Assembly (NCBI GenBank): GCA_019095985.1
Contig: CM032662.1
Span: forward strand, 40,754,921-40,818,920
Direction: 5' to 3'
DNA length: 64,000 nucleotides
Origin: Streblospio benedicti
Taxonomy: Eukaryota; Annelida; Polychaeta; Spionida; Spionidae
Part shown: piece by piece, positions 25,201 through 36,000 of the stretch
Position numbering within the stretch: the stretch's first letter is position 1
Layout of the letters: the number at the start of each line of letters is the position of its first letter
Notes under the pieces: model-generated
Told to the model about the DNA's origin: nothing
Databases searched by the model: none
The model's input: only the letters and a program-made list of their open reading frames with translations
Program-made: the position numbers and the translations under genes

Positions 25201-26385
25201 GACATTTGTTTTCTAGTGAATCCTGTTCAGTCACAGATACTTCATCTCTAGGACTTCAGTCCTGAGTTTTACACGAACTTTTATATGACAAACACTGATT
25301 TTCGGTTGCTGCGTGAAACATTCTACACGTTTGAAATATCTCGTGATGAGGGTCAGTTTTTTAGTATAACGTTAAAAGTAAGCAAGCATGCATGTGAAAA
25401 GCGTTCTCATGACAGATATTATTCCATCAACATCATCAGAAGCTCATCATTATAATAACATGTCTAATGTATTCTGAATCCGAGTCGATAAGTCGGCGAA
25501 TTGAAGACTCGGGTCTGTTGTTAAGCACGTTTAGATAGTTTTAGGAACTGACATGTATTAGCCCACAGAGCTTACTGATATCAATGCAGGAAATTTACTT
25601 ATTCCTATTTTTAAATTAACATTTAAATAGACAATAAGGTCAAGGTCATAAATACAATTTTATCTGGTTTCACTATGAAACAAATCATTATCATATCATT
25701 TTAATGCCATGTATATTTCAGTGAACTACACATCAGAAAGTAGAGCTATAAAAAGTCACAGAAGTAAGAGACTCAGTAGAAGACTAACAAGCTCAACGTT
25801 TGACAGTTAAAATTACACAAAAATGTAGCCCGCTTAGCATAATAATTGCATCCTGGTATTCCAATTATTCTTATATTGTTCCTTGTATCCCTTGATGATG
25901 ACAGGACTCCCATATTCGCCATACAATAATGCCAAAGCAAGAAGCTTAAAAGGGGTAGAATCAAATGTAACACCTTGAATTATATTTTGACAGGTATTTG
26001 ACAGTGAGTGTCCATATTGTCTATGATAATCGTACACGAATCTACGGATTTCATACGAAATGACCGTTACAAAGTTACGGAGATAATGGCAACCAATGAG
26101 GAAAACAAGGGGAAATGACAAAAACGTCAACTATGTGCTTGAAAACACTAGATTTTATCAATTTACATCAGAAAGACCTTGTAAATATTGCCCAAAATGT
26201 CAAAGGCGAAAAGGGCAGCTAGAATGTGAGAAATCGCAGCTTTTTTCGGTGTCCTTTACAACACCATTCATCTGATATAACAAATTTCTTTGATATTTTA
26301 CCTTTTGTGAGATTCTGTTTAGTTTAGGTTTTAATGTACGGGTAATATTTCTCGAAAAACGAAAAAATAGCATGGAGGTCGCCAT
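16292..26385 (-). CDS. DLST: DLST, dihydrolipoyllysine succinyltransferase (E2 of 2-oxoglutarate dehydrogenase)
   Basis: Mitochondrial matrix enzyme that moves the succinyl group from lipoamide to CoA in the TCA cycle. Exons in transcript order: 26302-26385, 24144-24180, 23996-24035, 23832-23890, 23040-23114, 22388-22443, 21940-22048, 20676-20932, 19510-19607, 19153-19267, 18652-18735, 18257-18340, 17481-17648, 16292-16426. They sum to 1401 nt, 466 residues; human has 453. Residues 1 to about 75 are Arg/Ser-rich without acidic residues, as in a mitochondrial targeting sequence. The lipoyl domain covers about 76-150, with the lipoylated lysine K117 in EIETDK. A Pro/Ala linker (154-239) follows. 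There is no E1/E3-binding domain, as is usual for animal DLST. The catalytic domain has [43 protein letters not shown] and YDHRLIDG, with active-site H437 and D441. The start ATG has a strong context (AAAAATGG), and no in-frame ATG lies upstream. Intron 6 uses a GC donor. Confidence 0.96.
17040..17078 (-). pseudogene. Decayed duplicate of a DLST catalytic-domain exon (3' part)
   Basis: These 39 bases match the 3' part of the DLST exon at 17481-17648 at 33 positions, on the same strand. They translate as [13 protein letters not shown] against [13 protein letters not shown] in the real exon. The similarity fades on both sides, and no usable acceptor keeps the frame, so it looks like a relic of an exon duplication lying in the following intron. 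Confidence 0.7.
17151..17307. repeat. 157-bp foldback in a DLST intron
   Basis: Arms at 17151-17210 and 17248-17307 are imperfect inverted copies of about 60 bp, for example TCTATGCTATATT against AAATATAGCATAGA and CAATGTTGAAAATTGTTC against GAACAATTTTCAACATTG. The loop is about 37 bases. It is MITE-like with no coding capacity. Confidence 0.65.
17384..17460. repeat. Short tandem repeat, unit of 21-23 bp
   Basis: Three copies of GCTAAATAGGATT(CGATAAAGA) follow one another just outside the donor of the DLST exon at 17481-17648. The unit length varies by a small indel. Confidence 0.8.
17641..18090. repeat. Tandem duplication of a DLST intron segment including an exon edge
   Basis: Segment 17641-17811 (last exon bases plus adjoining intron) is repeated in diverged form at 17918-18090. 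Shared landmarks are GACTT..CTGTG.ACATGT.ATTGG, AATGTTATTTC, GCAGTAAAAA.GTGA.TGTGGTTTGTTT and GAATATGAATA. The second copy has lost the exon itself. Confidence 0.65.
17853..17892. repeat. Perfect 14-bp inverted repeat (hairpin)
   Basis: CAGAAGGGCCAGTG (17853-17866) and CACTGGCCCTTCTG (17879-17892) are exact inverted copies separated by 12 bases. It lies between the two copies of the duplicated intron segment. Confidence 0.75.
19896..20319. mobile_element. 424-bp GC-rich TIR element (MITE-like)
   Basis: The ends are long inverted repeats: TATATGATGCACCACGCCGT at the left and ACGGCGTGGTGTATCATATA at the right differ at one position, and both continue inward with AACCCGGG. Inside are further CCCCGGCAT/GCCGGGGTAT repeats. 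The GC-rich ends stand out from the AT-rich intron around it. No transposase frame is present, so it is non-autonomous. Confidence 0.75.
22382..22387 (-). other. GC-AG splice donor in DLST
   Basis: The exon ending in the lipoyl lysine (ETDK) is followed by GCAAGT on the minus strand, instead of GTAAGT. AAG|GCAAGT is the known strong context of GC donors. The next exon resumes in phase 0 with VSIPVPAP, matching human TSVQVPSP without a gap, which confirms the junction. Confidence 0.85.
24181..26301. other. DLST intron 1
   Basis: 2.1-kb AT-rich intron with a (CTT)n-like run near 24328 and a 99-bp palindrome at 24812-24910. No other coding sequence could be supported. Confidence 0.6.
24812..24910. 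repeat. 99-bp near-perfect palindrome
   Basis: Arms of 47 bp (24812-24858 and 24864-24910) match at 45 positions, with a 5-base loop AGTAC. The ends are TACTACGATAAGTAACATTT and its inverse. The near identity of the arms suggests a young foldback element or a maintained hairpin. Confidence 0.8.
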
Positions 26386-26388
26386 TTT
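26379..26388 (-). promoter_or_regulatory. YY1-like element overlapping the DLST start codon
   Basis: AAAATGGCGA on the DLST strand spans the start codon. It fits the YY1 core (AAnATGGCG) often found just downstream of TSSs in housekeeping and mitochondrial genes. Function is inferred from the motif only. Confidence 0.4.
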
Positions 26389-27783
26389 TGCGGAAGTACC
26401 TGTCTTGTCGCAAATCTCGTGTGCGCATGCGCAGACTTCCAACCATAAAAGGAGGCTGTCCCTCAAAATCTATGCAGAATCTGTTTGACAGACTTTGTAA
26501 GCACTTCTTACACTCTCAGAAAATCATAGTTGGATTAATTGATAATTAACAATTGGCGAACTGTAAAGGTATATGAATCTTATTTACAATTTAGTTGTCA
26601 ATGGTTTTGTTTAACTTTTACTGACTGTCAGTAGATTATAAAACAACTTGATTCAATAATCATGTTTGTTTTCCAGTCACCTTATTTTACTTTCAAATGA
26701 CAGATGAAGTTAAGTGTAAAATATGGGTATAGTTTATTGAGATTAAAAAGAATAAACATGATGCGCGTATACAGTTTGGTGAGAGAAAGCAAGAACCCAT
26801 GATGAATTAACAGGAAGCACAAATAAGCATAAATGATAAGTTTATTTTAATCTGCAAGAGAAAGAGGTGTTCTTAAAATACAATGCATAAAAGTTGAAGT
26901 ATGGACATAGTATTAATAGCACTTGGTAGTTATTCAAGATAATTGAGATTGCTCAACTTTTCTTGGGTGATATATACCATATCTTTCATTTCTCTCTTTA
27001 TTTTCTTTGATTTTTCTTGTATTTTTTTCTCCGTTTTTGTGGTCTTAGAGATCTCAAATAGGACTTAGAAAATGCAAAACTGAATGTCTCGAGCACAATG
27101 TATGATTTTTTTTTCAAACTAGCAACAATATTGTCTTTTCAATTCAATTGCCACTTAAAAAACACTATTTCATTGCAGTTATGTATCAAAGTGTAGGCAT
27201 GGTAATAAAAAACATGTTTTAACATTCTAAAATTGGTATGTTATTTACCATATTAAATAGAAATAGAGAAAGAGGACTTGATCTCTTTATCTATATCTGC
27301 ATTGAAATATTTATGGATTTTAAAATTGTACTTTTATTTTCATAGAAATACAGCACTAAAGTCCTATTTTTCAATCCACTTTGTGGCTTGGCAATATAGA
27401 CAGTCTATAAAGTTAGGTAATTTCTTAGTTGATTAATTCATAACAGTCATTAGTGAAAAGATTATAGGTCTCCGAGGCCAAATCACCAGAAACATGTGCT
27501 TTGTTGACAAACTTAATAATATGTAGATAAGTGCCATAATGGTTTGTCATGCAGCTAAGTAAGTGTGGCGATTGCAGGTGACTGGCCGTAATTGGTCGAA
27601 ATAGAGATGACAGCCAAGTGGCTAAGCACCGACCCCGTACAAAGGAGACCGTGGAAGATAATTGTTGTAACATGTGTTCATTTTTGTATTTGTAGTGGTC
27701 ATGTTTTGAGGGCACCGACAACTTGACGTGTGCAGACTGCTTTGCATATAGTAGCGCTTGAAGAAGAGAAAAAGTTGTTCATC
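26386..27783. other. Divergent intergenic region between DLST and prospero
   Basis: 1.4 kb separates the two start codons. It must hold the DLST promoter and 5' UTR on the left, and the 5' UTR or last 5' exon of prospero on the right. Apart from the NRF-1 site it is AT-rich. No further gene is supported. Confidence 0.6.
26422..26433 (-). promoter_or_regulatory. Palindromic NRF-1 site in the DLST promoter
   Basis: TGCGCATGCGCA is the perfect NRF-1 (nuclear respiratory factor 1) palindrome, 37 bases upstream of the DLST ATG. NRF-1 controls many nuclear genes for mitochondrial proteins, so the site fits the gene. It marks the likely TATA-less promoter. Confidence 0.7.
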
Positions 27784-30060
27784 ATGTCTGCCATGGTAGA
27801 CACACCTTCGGCCATTGGAAGTGACAATAAAGATAAGGATAGAGCGTCATCAGGCATTAATTATGCCACTTCACCCGAAGTAAGCAATCTTCAGAAAAAA
27901 GTCACCGAGCTTCTTAAGGAGCGTCTCACACACAGAGATGAGGACAATAATGAAATGGATATGAGCAGAAAGTCACCTGACAGTTATATGAATAGAGATT
28001 ATATCTCAAGTGGAAATAGTTGTCCAGTAAGCACAGGAAATAGTGTTCATGATCTCACTAGCATGGTGTCCAGGCACGCCATGAGCATGATGAGGAATGA
28101 ATCGCTGACCAGCAAAGAAGGATCCAAAGTTCTCCAAGGAGTACTTCAGAATGGTGAAAATAATAACATTGAAAACAATAGCATTGAAAGTTGTGATGAT
28201 ACTAGTAGTATGGTTAGCAAATTATTAAGAGAGCGGGATATTGATGTGATGAGAAAAAATAGTTATGATGAGATTGATGTGGATGGTGATGATTCAATGC
28301 CTTCAGATGCTTCCCCTTGTGATTTCTCTTCGGAGATCAGTGATAACGACAATAATTTTACTTCAAACAATAGTCCCTCAGCTGCATTCCTTGAAGAAGA
28401 TGATGAGTTTACAGAAGAATTGAATAACAGTGTGAATTCAGAATCGAATGATGTAAAAAGAGCGAGAGTTGAAAATATCATTAGCACCATGAATAATGGG
28501 TCCCCGTTAAAAGAAAATATTGTGCCACCCATTGATGTAAGGAGGCACAAACGCAAACAATACATTCCTCAGCAACATGATAGTGGGCGCTTGATGTGGA
28601 ATGAACCAAATTCAAAAATGAGAAAGCTAGAACAGGATGTTCTTCAATCTCAGTTGCGCCAAATGCAAGAACAGTTAGCCACAATGCAGCAGAGATATGC
28701 AGAAATGTTTGAACAACAAGCTGCAAATGGTAACATTGATTTGGCTGAAGTGGAAAGACGTTGCCTACAGAGGCAACAAATCATCAACGGCATGCAAGAA
28801 AAGGAAAACAAGATAAATGAATTGACAAAGCAGCAAAGTCTTTATTCAATGGACATTGATTCTAGTCCTTTTATCCGCGAAGCGCGAAAATTAGTCAGTG
28901 AAAAAATAGACAGTATCAAACCTCGGTTCAGTCCTCCCAGTGGTGATGCACCTAAAGACTTTGAGAATCTTGCGCAGATCCTGAAAATGGAAATAACAAA
29001 CAGTGTTGGGTCATTAGTGGATACGGTGGTAGCTCGCTTTATGGAGCATCAAAAGCAATCAGTGACGACAGCACCTGCAAAATCTCCTGAACCTGTAGAG
29101 AAACAAAAAGAAAGTACAACTGAAGCACCTGCTGCAAAAGAAAAGCAGTCAGTCCCGTTGCCCGCAACAGAACCAGTAAAACCACAACCAGAAATCAGTC
29201 ACAGCATTCAAAAGATTACAAACAACAACAATGAAGTGAAGCCTATTACAATCACACCAAAGTCAGAGCACCATTTCATGCCCCATATTCCTCAGCATTC
29301 TCCAGAAAAGCATTCACCAAGGTTTGATCATAGATTGGATCATCAAAAGCCACACAATCGCAACAAGATTACTGACAAATTGATACCTCATTTCTTCGAT
29401 GTTCCGAAGCCAACGTTTGCAGATTTGCTGCGCCACGGTCCTTTGTTTCCCCCGCCCTATTTCCATCCAACTCAGATGCCACACCCGATGCCCATGTTCC
29501 CCCATCCTCAGCCCAAGATTTCCGAGCCAGAGCCTGAGCAATCAGAGCCTCTGTCGCTTGTTATGAACAACACTCCAAAGAAGAAGCGCACCAAGGTGAC
29601 CGATACAAGACTGTCCCCCAGAGCTGCCAGAGCGCTCCTCCAAGAGCCTGTGCCCGCACAGCAGTCACATTCCGAAGGCATGGAGCCTCCCACTTCCCAA
29701 GGCTTCAACGATCGCCTGCCCCCGCATCCCCCACATCTCGGTGCCCAGGGACCCATGCACCCACCCCTGCTGCCTGTGAGTCTCCCCACATCGGTGGCAA
29801 TCCCAAACCCCAGCCTGCAGCACTCAGACATACTGAGCAACATGTTCCACAATGCCAGTCACCACCATCCTCACCACGATCACTCTCCATTCCACGAGCA
29901 CTTCGCACCACGTATCAACACTTCGCGGTCACCATCAGTGCGCGACCACGGCTCCCCAGGCATGACGTCGATGGCTGGCCCAGGAGAATACGGCATGTTC
30001 GGACGGGACCAGGACATGTTTGATGGAGACTGCGGGACCAACGTCGACGGCTACCCTATG
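27784..30060 (+). CDS. prospero: prospero exon encoding the N-terminal 759 residues
   Basis: One long exon carries all of the protein before the homeodomain, as in other Prox genes. The frame would continue only 7 more codons to a TAA at 30082, so the exon must be spliced before that stop. The only sensible donor is ATATCCTTT directly after codon 759 (GYPM). His/Pro-rich tracts fill the second half. Confidence 0.93.
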
Positions 30061-33000
30061 ATATCCTTTTTAATGCAATTTTAATGAATAGTTTGATATC
30101 GTATTCATTTCATATAGCTAAGGTGAGAAGATCATTTATATTTTCATAATTGACAAAAAAATGGTAGCAGGTGATATTGGTATGAAGCATTTTTGCCACA
30201 TAATTCTATGCTTAGTACGCAATAAACGTCCAATAATGGGAATGTAAGGACTATTAATGGTTGTCAATTCCTTTCAGAGTAATCAATACATTTATTAAAT
30301 TTCGAAACACCTGTTGGTATATACGAAGCAAATGTTAATTTTTTTAGTGATAAAGGAATAACAAATAGTCATAAACTTGTCACCTCTGATCTTCTCGCCT
30401 TGTTTTTCATAAACTGTTATTATATTTCACTTGTAATCGCTTACGTACTGTCAATATCTTATTAACATGTTATTGGAAATACAAATTGCTTTTATATTTT
30501 ATTGCAATACGTGCAGCAAGTTGAACTCAAGTAGCAATTTACCATTGATTTTCATATATAAAATCGATAAGTGCTACATTGTTAGCTTTACTCTCCACCA
30601 CTGTGGGCATCTCCCTCCTACTACTGGTTGCCTATTCCCCTATTAGCAACAAAGTCCATTTCGTGTACTTGATCATTATGCCTTTTGTGCGGGTGCGGGG
30701 TCACAAATCTGTTGCATTATCTTGACAGCAATAGCCATTTCTTAACGGCTATTTCGCATGCTTTTTTATTCCATTAGTTACAAAAGACCGTGCCCGCATG
30801 ACTGGTCATAAGGAAAGGGGAAGCTAATATTCCGGCCTATAAAAGATAGCGGTGGGCACGCTTCAGCCTGCGTCGTACAAGGCGACAGATCAGTGAGTGG
30901 GTTAATTGAAAGGGACAGACGCATAGAATTTATCATGTTCAGGTTAAGATCAGCGTGGTGAATATTACAAGATGATGACCCCGATGCGTTACCCCACAAC
31001 TCTGCGCACATTAGATAAAGTACGCTGCTTTGAAACTAATGAATAAGGAGGTCAGAGTTACGCCATTGGTGGCACTTGCTTCTTGGGAGGCAGAAATGAG
31101 TGCAGTCTGCTATTCAGGCAGCTGTAGTTTAAGACTGATTCCCCAAGGATTGACTAGATAAGTGCTGGTGGACGCGAGCCCCGCTCATACATCAGGAGTC
31201 CAGTGTTCCAGATGGCTGAGCCACAATGTGGTTTTTTAACAGCAAATCTTTTACATGTAATTCGTTACTATGTAAGGAGCGCTGCAAATGATGTAATATA
31301 ATGGTGCAAAGAATAGCAATTTGTTTTTGGGAGAGAAACGTTCTTTTGTTGTAGTTATTTGAAATATTAAAGACGTTTATTGTAGTGCTAGAAATAATGT
31401 TCTTTGTTTAAATAGGAAAAGTGAATAATCTTATCTTTGAAAAACATGCATTTCTTGTCATGCAATTTGGCAATAGCAGATAGAACACTGAATACGTGTC
31501 ACCAGAAAAACACTGTAGATGCGGATGAATTACTCATGATAAGCAGACGACATAATGTGACATTATGTCTACAAGATCATTTCCAACTACCAGCATGTTG
31601 ATTACTGAAGATGTCCCAAGTTTTTGAAAGCCAAAGCCAGCATTTGCCTTGTTCTCAACTCAAAAGCTTAAATGTCATTTTGTTGTCTGCTCCATCTAAT
31701 AAGATCTAATGCTGGTACCCTTATTGAAGATGCAAGGGCTTCATTGTAAATATTATCAGGAGGAAATTGTACCATTTATCAAGTAAAAGGGATGAGATGT
31801 CCTTATACACTGCCTACGTAAACACTGAAAGACCTGAGCGGAATGCCCGGAATGCCGGCAATGTTGCAATAAGGGAAAGTGCGTCTCACCCTGCATTAGA
31901 TGTTAGTGAGCTCATAGTCAATGTTGAGTAGTTTTGTGGCTGACAAGTGAATTCCAATCTACCATGTCCCTTTTGAGCATATTGTCTTTTTGCCCGTGTG
32001 TTCCATAGACACAACTGGCAGCTCGACCTGTTACAATGGGCAAGGGGGTGTGATTAATGACTGGGAGGGCCGGTCATCATTCATCATCGCCTTTATATGT
32101 GCAGACAGATCGTTTGTCGGTGGGACGGTGTCTTTTCGAGTTCATTAAATTTGTTTGTAATTACTGCGTGATTGAGCGGTGAAATATTGAATTGGAATTT
32201 ATGCTAGGAGTGGTCACTAATGTCATAACATTTGTGAACTCTGCTGACCAATTGGCCGTGATTAAAAACAGGGTCCAACCTTTAAAGCTCCTCGACCAGA
32301 TGTAGTTTAAAAACAAGACAAAAAGGTTTTCGGAGGGGAAAGACTTGCGATGATGTATGAGCATCATTATATTGAAGCCTTTGATGAACAATGGCAATTT
32401 TCTTTATAGGCGGATTGATTGTGGCTGCTGTTTTGCCTCCACGCTGCCACGAGCATTGAGTGATTTAGGCTGCTTTTTCCCAGGCTTTCCATATTTCGTC
32501 ATAAGTCTATTGAATGCGGCTATGACATCAAGCGCAACGCTTAAAAGACAAAATTATAGGAGCCAGGGGAAGGGCGTTTGGTAATAAGAAGCATAAAACT
32601 CTTAATCGCATGCATTTGGCATCGATTGACAAAGATTCTCTCAGCGATTAACTAAAGGAGATCTTTTGTTAATCTATGCTTCGCATGTGAGTGATGGTTT
32701 AGTGCAGCTAACGGCACATACCGAGAAGAAAGCAAAACAAAGCTATTATTATAGGCGCACAATGAATAATGGAAAAATGTCAGCGCTGTGATATCAGACG
32801 GTGCGCCGCATCATGGGTATCAGCTCCAAGACACGAGCATTTACATTGTCAACAGGCCGCCGCAACAATAGCCTCATCCATTAAGGAGGCAATCACCACG
32901 CTAGATTATTCATTGGCTAATGTCAAGCGCATGAAAAGAAAGCTGCCTATATCCATGTTATTGAACCATTATTCATCTTCCCTGCTGTTGAAGTTCTATA

Positions 33001-36000
33001 TCTCGGCTTTAGGGGCGTCGGCGGCGTCGCGGAACAGACATAAATAAAGACATAATGCGCCGTCGAAGTGGAAGTCTTTCCGCCGGAGCTCCGTGATTTC
33101 ACGATTATCAGAAGGTGGGATTAGGCTGGCTTACATGTCCTATACGAGGAGATGATTGGAGGCTTGAGTCTTTCTTATACATTGATTGGGCGGTTTTAGC
33201 CTCTTTCAGCCGCCGGCTGAGCATCTTATTATCGGTGAGCTGAGTTGAGTCTGAGGCTGCGGCGGTTGTGGCTGCGGCGGTGAGAAGCAGCTTATTGCGA
33301 GGGTGTGTCAACTTCTTACAGGGGTGTGGTCACCAGATGGGATTAAAGCCGCTGCGGGAAGTGACCATCTCCGGATTTGGCTTTCTAATATGAATGCAAA
33401 TCATAAATGATGCACCGAGGTGATGCGGTCACCAGTGTGTCTTAATTACCGCTGTAATGACCCACCTATTGTTTGTAGTCATAAAACGACCTCCATATTT
33501 GATGTGACAGACTCCTACACTCCTTGACCGCCTGCAAATCACCCCCATCGGGTGGCGGTCATTTGTGCTGTCCGTAAGCGTTCAACAATAACCTCAATGC
33601 GTCTCCCTTAAGGTTTAAATTTCTAAATAGAATCTCATAGCTAATGCGGTTTTACAGCATTCACTGCGAGATAATTACGATTGTTTGAATTGTCACATTG
33701 CTCATTACACAGGAGACTACAATGGCTATAATAGCGGCAAACGCTTTCCTACCAGTGTTACGACGACTAGAGAGATGGTGAATTAGATTCACTTAAAGGG
33801 CACCGGCTAATATGTCATTATGTTGTTGTCTCTACTGTAATACCAGCATCCCTAAACTATCTCAATTATCATCTTATGTACTTAGAGCGGTAATTTCGTC
33901 GTACATCCGCCCGCCCGCCTAGCTATAGCCTGTTTCACTTGTTGTCGACAAATTACGCACGCCGCCGCCACTGCGATTTGGCCAAACAATTACTCCACTG
34001 CTGCCACAAGTCACATGGGCAGACGGAAAATTACAGCCTTGGAAAATCGCAACATGAAATTAGCGGCCATCTTGCTGTCACAAAGACAATTTCCTAAAAT
34101 GGTGCAATCATCCCGAGGCCATGGAGTTGTTATTACTGGCACCCCAGTGTTTCAAACTCTAATCAACCTTGTAGCGAAATTGATAGTTCCTATAACTGGG
34201 CTTATTCTTGCTATTGAAATAATTTCTTTGAACCACGTAACCTCTTCCCACAGTGTTGGTGTTTATTTAGTAATAAATGATTTGCGACATGGAAAATAAT
34301 TCAATCAGGATTCCAGGATGTTTTTCTGTGTTTCTGTTCTTCATTTCAATCTTATGAGTGCTTGCTTGTACATTCAATCTCCTCTCAGTTCTCTATAGAG
34401 AACTGCAATGGTTATAATTGACATGGAGTATTCTTTATATATCAACATATCTATGGTTAGAATTGCTTTCACTCTAGATCTTGATGATAGGATTCCATGA
34501 TTAAGATTGCAAAGGCTTGTATGTGACAAATAATGGAGTAAATTGGCCGAAACTGGAAACAACCTAAGGTGACCACACGTAATTAACTAGATGAGAAAGG
34601 GTGAATTAGCCCGTAGAAATCACTTGTTTATCACTCGTCTGCTTGTTTAGTTGATCATCATAGCCTTCGTCTGCCTGCGCGGCACGCGTGGGTATGTGTA
34701 TACAGCCAACTAATTACTACAAAGATAGAGTGAGATCACCTTTTCACTAGGCTCGTGCCAGTCCTGTTTGTGCAACACATTAAAGAAAACTGTTATCTTT
34801 GCACAGGCCTCCCACAGTGACACGCAAAGTGATTACATTGCATCATGGTGTTTGGCCGCATTATTAAGATTATTACCCGCGAGGATTCGCAAACGACGCA
34901 GCTTTCTCCCCACTGACTGCACACAGCATATGATTCAGCAGCAGGCAGCAGCAGACGCTGTGGCCCAAATCCCGTCTGTCTTCACTCTCAAGCCTGCCAA
35001 ACCACTTCTTAATGGAAAGCGATGACCAAAGCTGTGATAATTCGGGTGTCCAAATTACATTATAACCACTTCATTGTTGCCTTTGCTTGCAGATAGAGAT
35101 CTCTGATGATTCTCAAGCTTTCACAAAAGCAGCTTGGTCGCTTAAAAGGCGTCATGTCTCAGCCATTGATCTTGTGTCGGTGGTGACTTTTTACCCCCAT
35201 TTGTATGGAATAATACGATCGTATAACGTTAAAGAACAATTGCTTTGTGTAACATGTCATAGCAGTATTTGCGGGTCTCACTCTAATTAAGTCTTTGTTT
35301 TTGCACATGTAAATTGCTATTGAGAATCAATTATGTGCACAAACAATCAGCCATTAGAAGATGTCTACTGGGAGAGGCACATGTCTAAGATTCTAGCTCC
35401 AAAGCATGTCCAGCCCAATTCCATTTCCTCATAAGGCATTAACAAGGAAAACAACATGCTAATTTTCTACTCATAACTTGAAATACTCGGGGATTTGCTA
35501 TTCATGACTGAGACTGGCTAGGTAAACAGTGATACAATTTGCTTGATTGCATTCTCTTCTCGCTTTCTTTTGACAAATGCTCAGGCTTCTGGTTCCTTGT
35601 TAGACATGCTAATTTCTCCTGATTCCAATCACTAATTGGTGGAGCTTTCAAACAAAATCTCTGGCAGCAGACGGTTTTCTTCTCTCTTTTTCTTTGTATA
35701 TTTTATTGTATCTTTACATTTAAGACTTTAAAATAAAAATTTATCAGTGTTCTATAAGGCTATCTCGATTCTGTAGCTACAATGACCATGGGTAGGTTAT
35801 ATATCAAATGTTGCTTTCTTTTTAGATATTGAACAAAAAGCAGTTTTCTTCTCAATTTCTTCCTACTGTTTATTTTAACGGTGAATGATTAAATGTCATG
35901 GCACGATTGACTAGTTTGACTGGGAAAAATGGCTGTCACAAGATTAATGTTATGCCAGGAATTATCCTAGTGTGGTCTTTGTAATGTCAGAGGTTGCCGC

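Noticed and set aside
26386-26466. Longer DLST N-terminus
   Set aside because: The frame is open to 26466 but contains no ATG (only TTG) and spans the NRF-1 site, so it is promoter or 5' UTR.
27730-27783. 18 extra N-terminal residues for Prospero
   Set aside because: The open frame here begins with GTG, directly after an in-frame TGA. The first ATG is at 27784 with a purine at -3.
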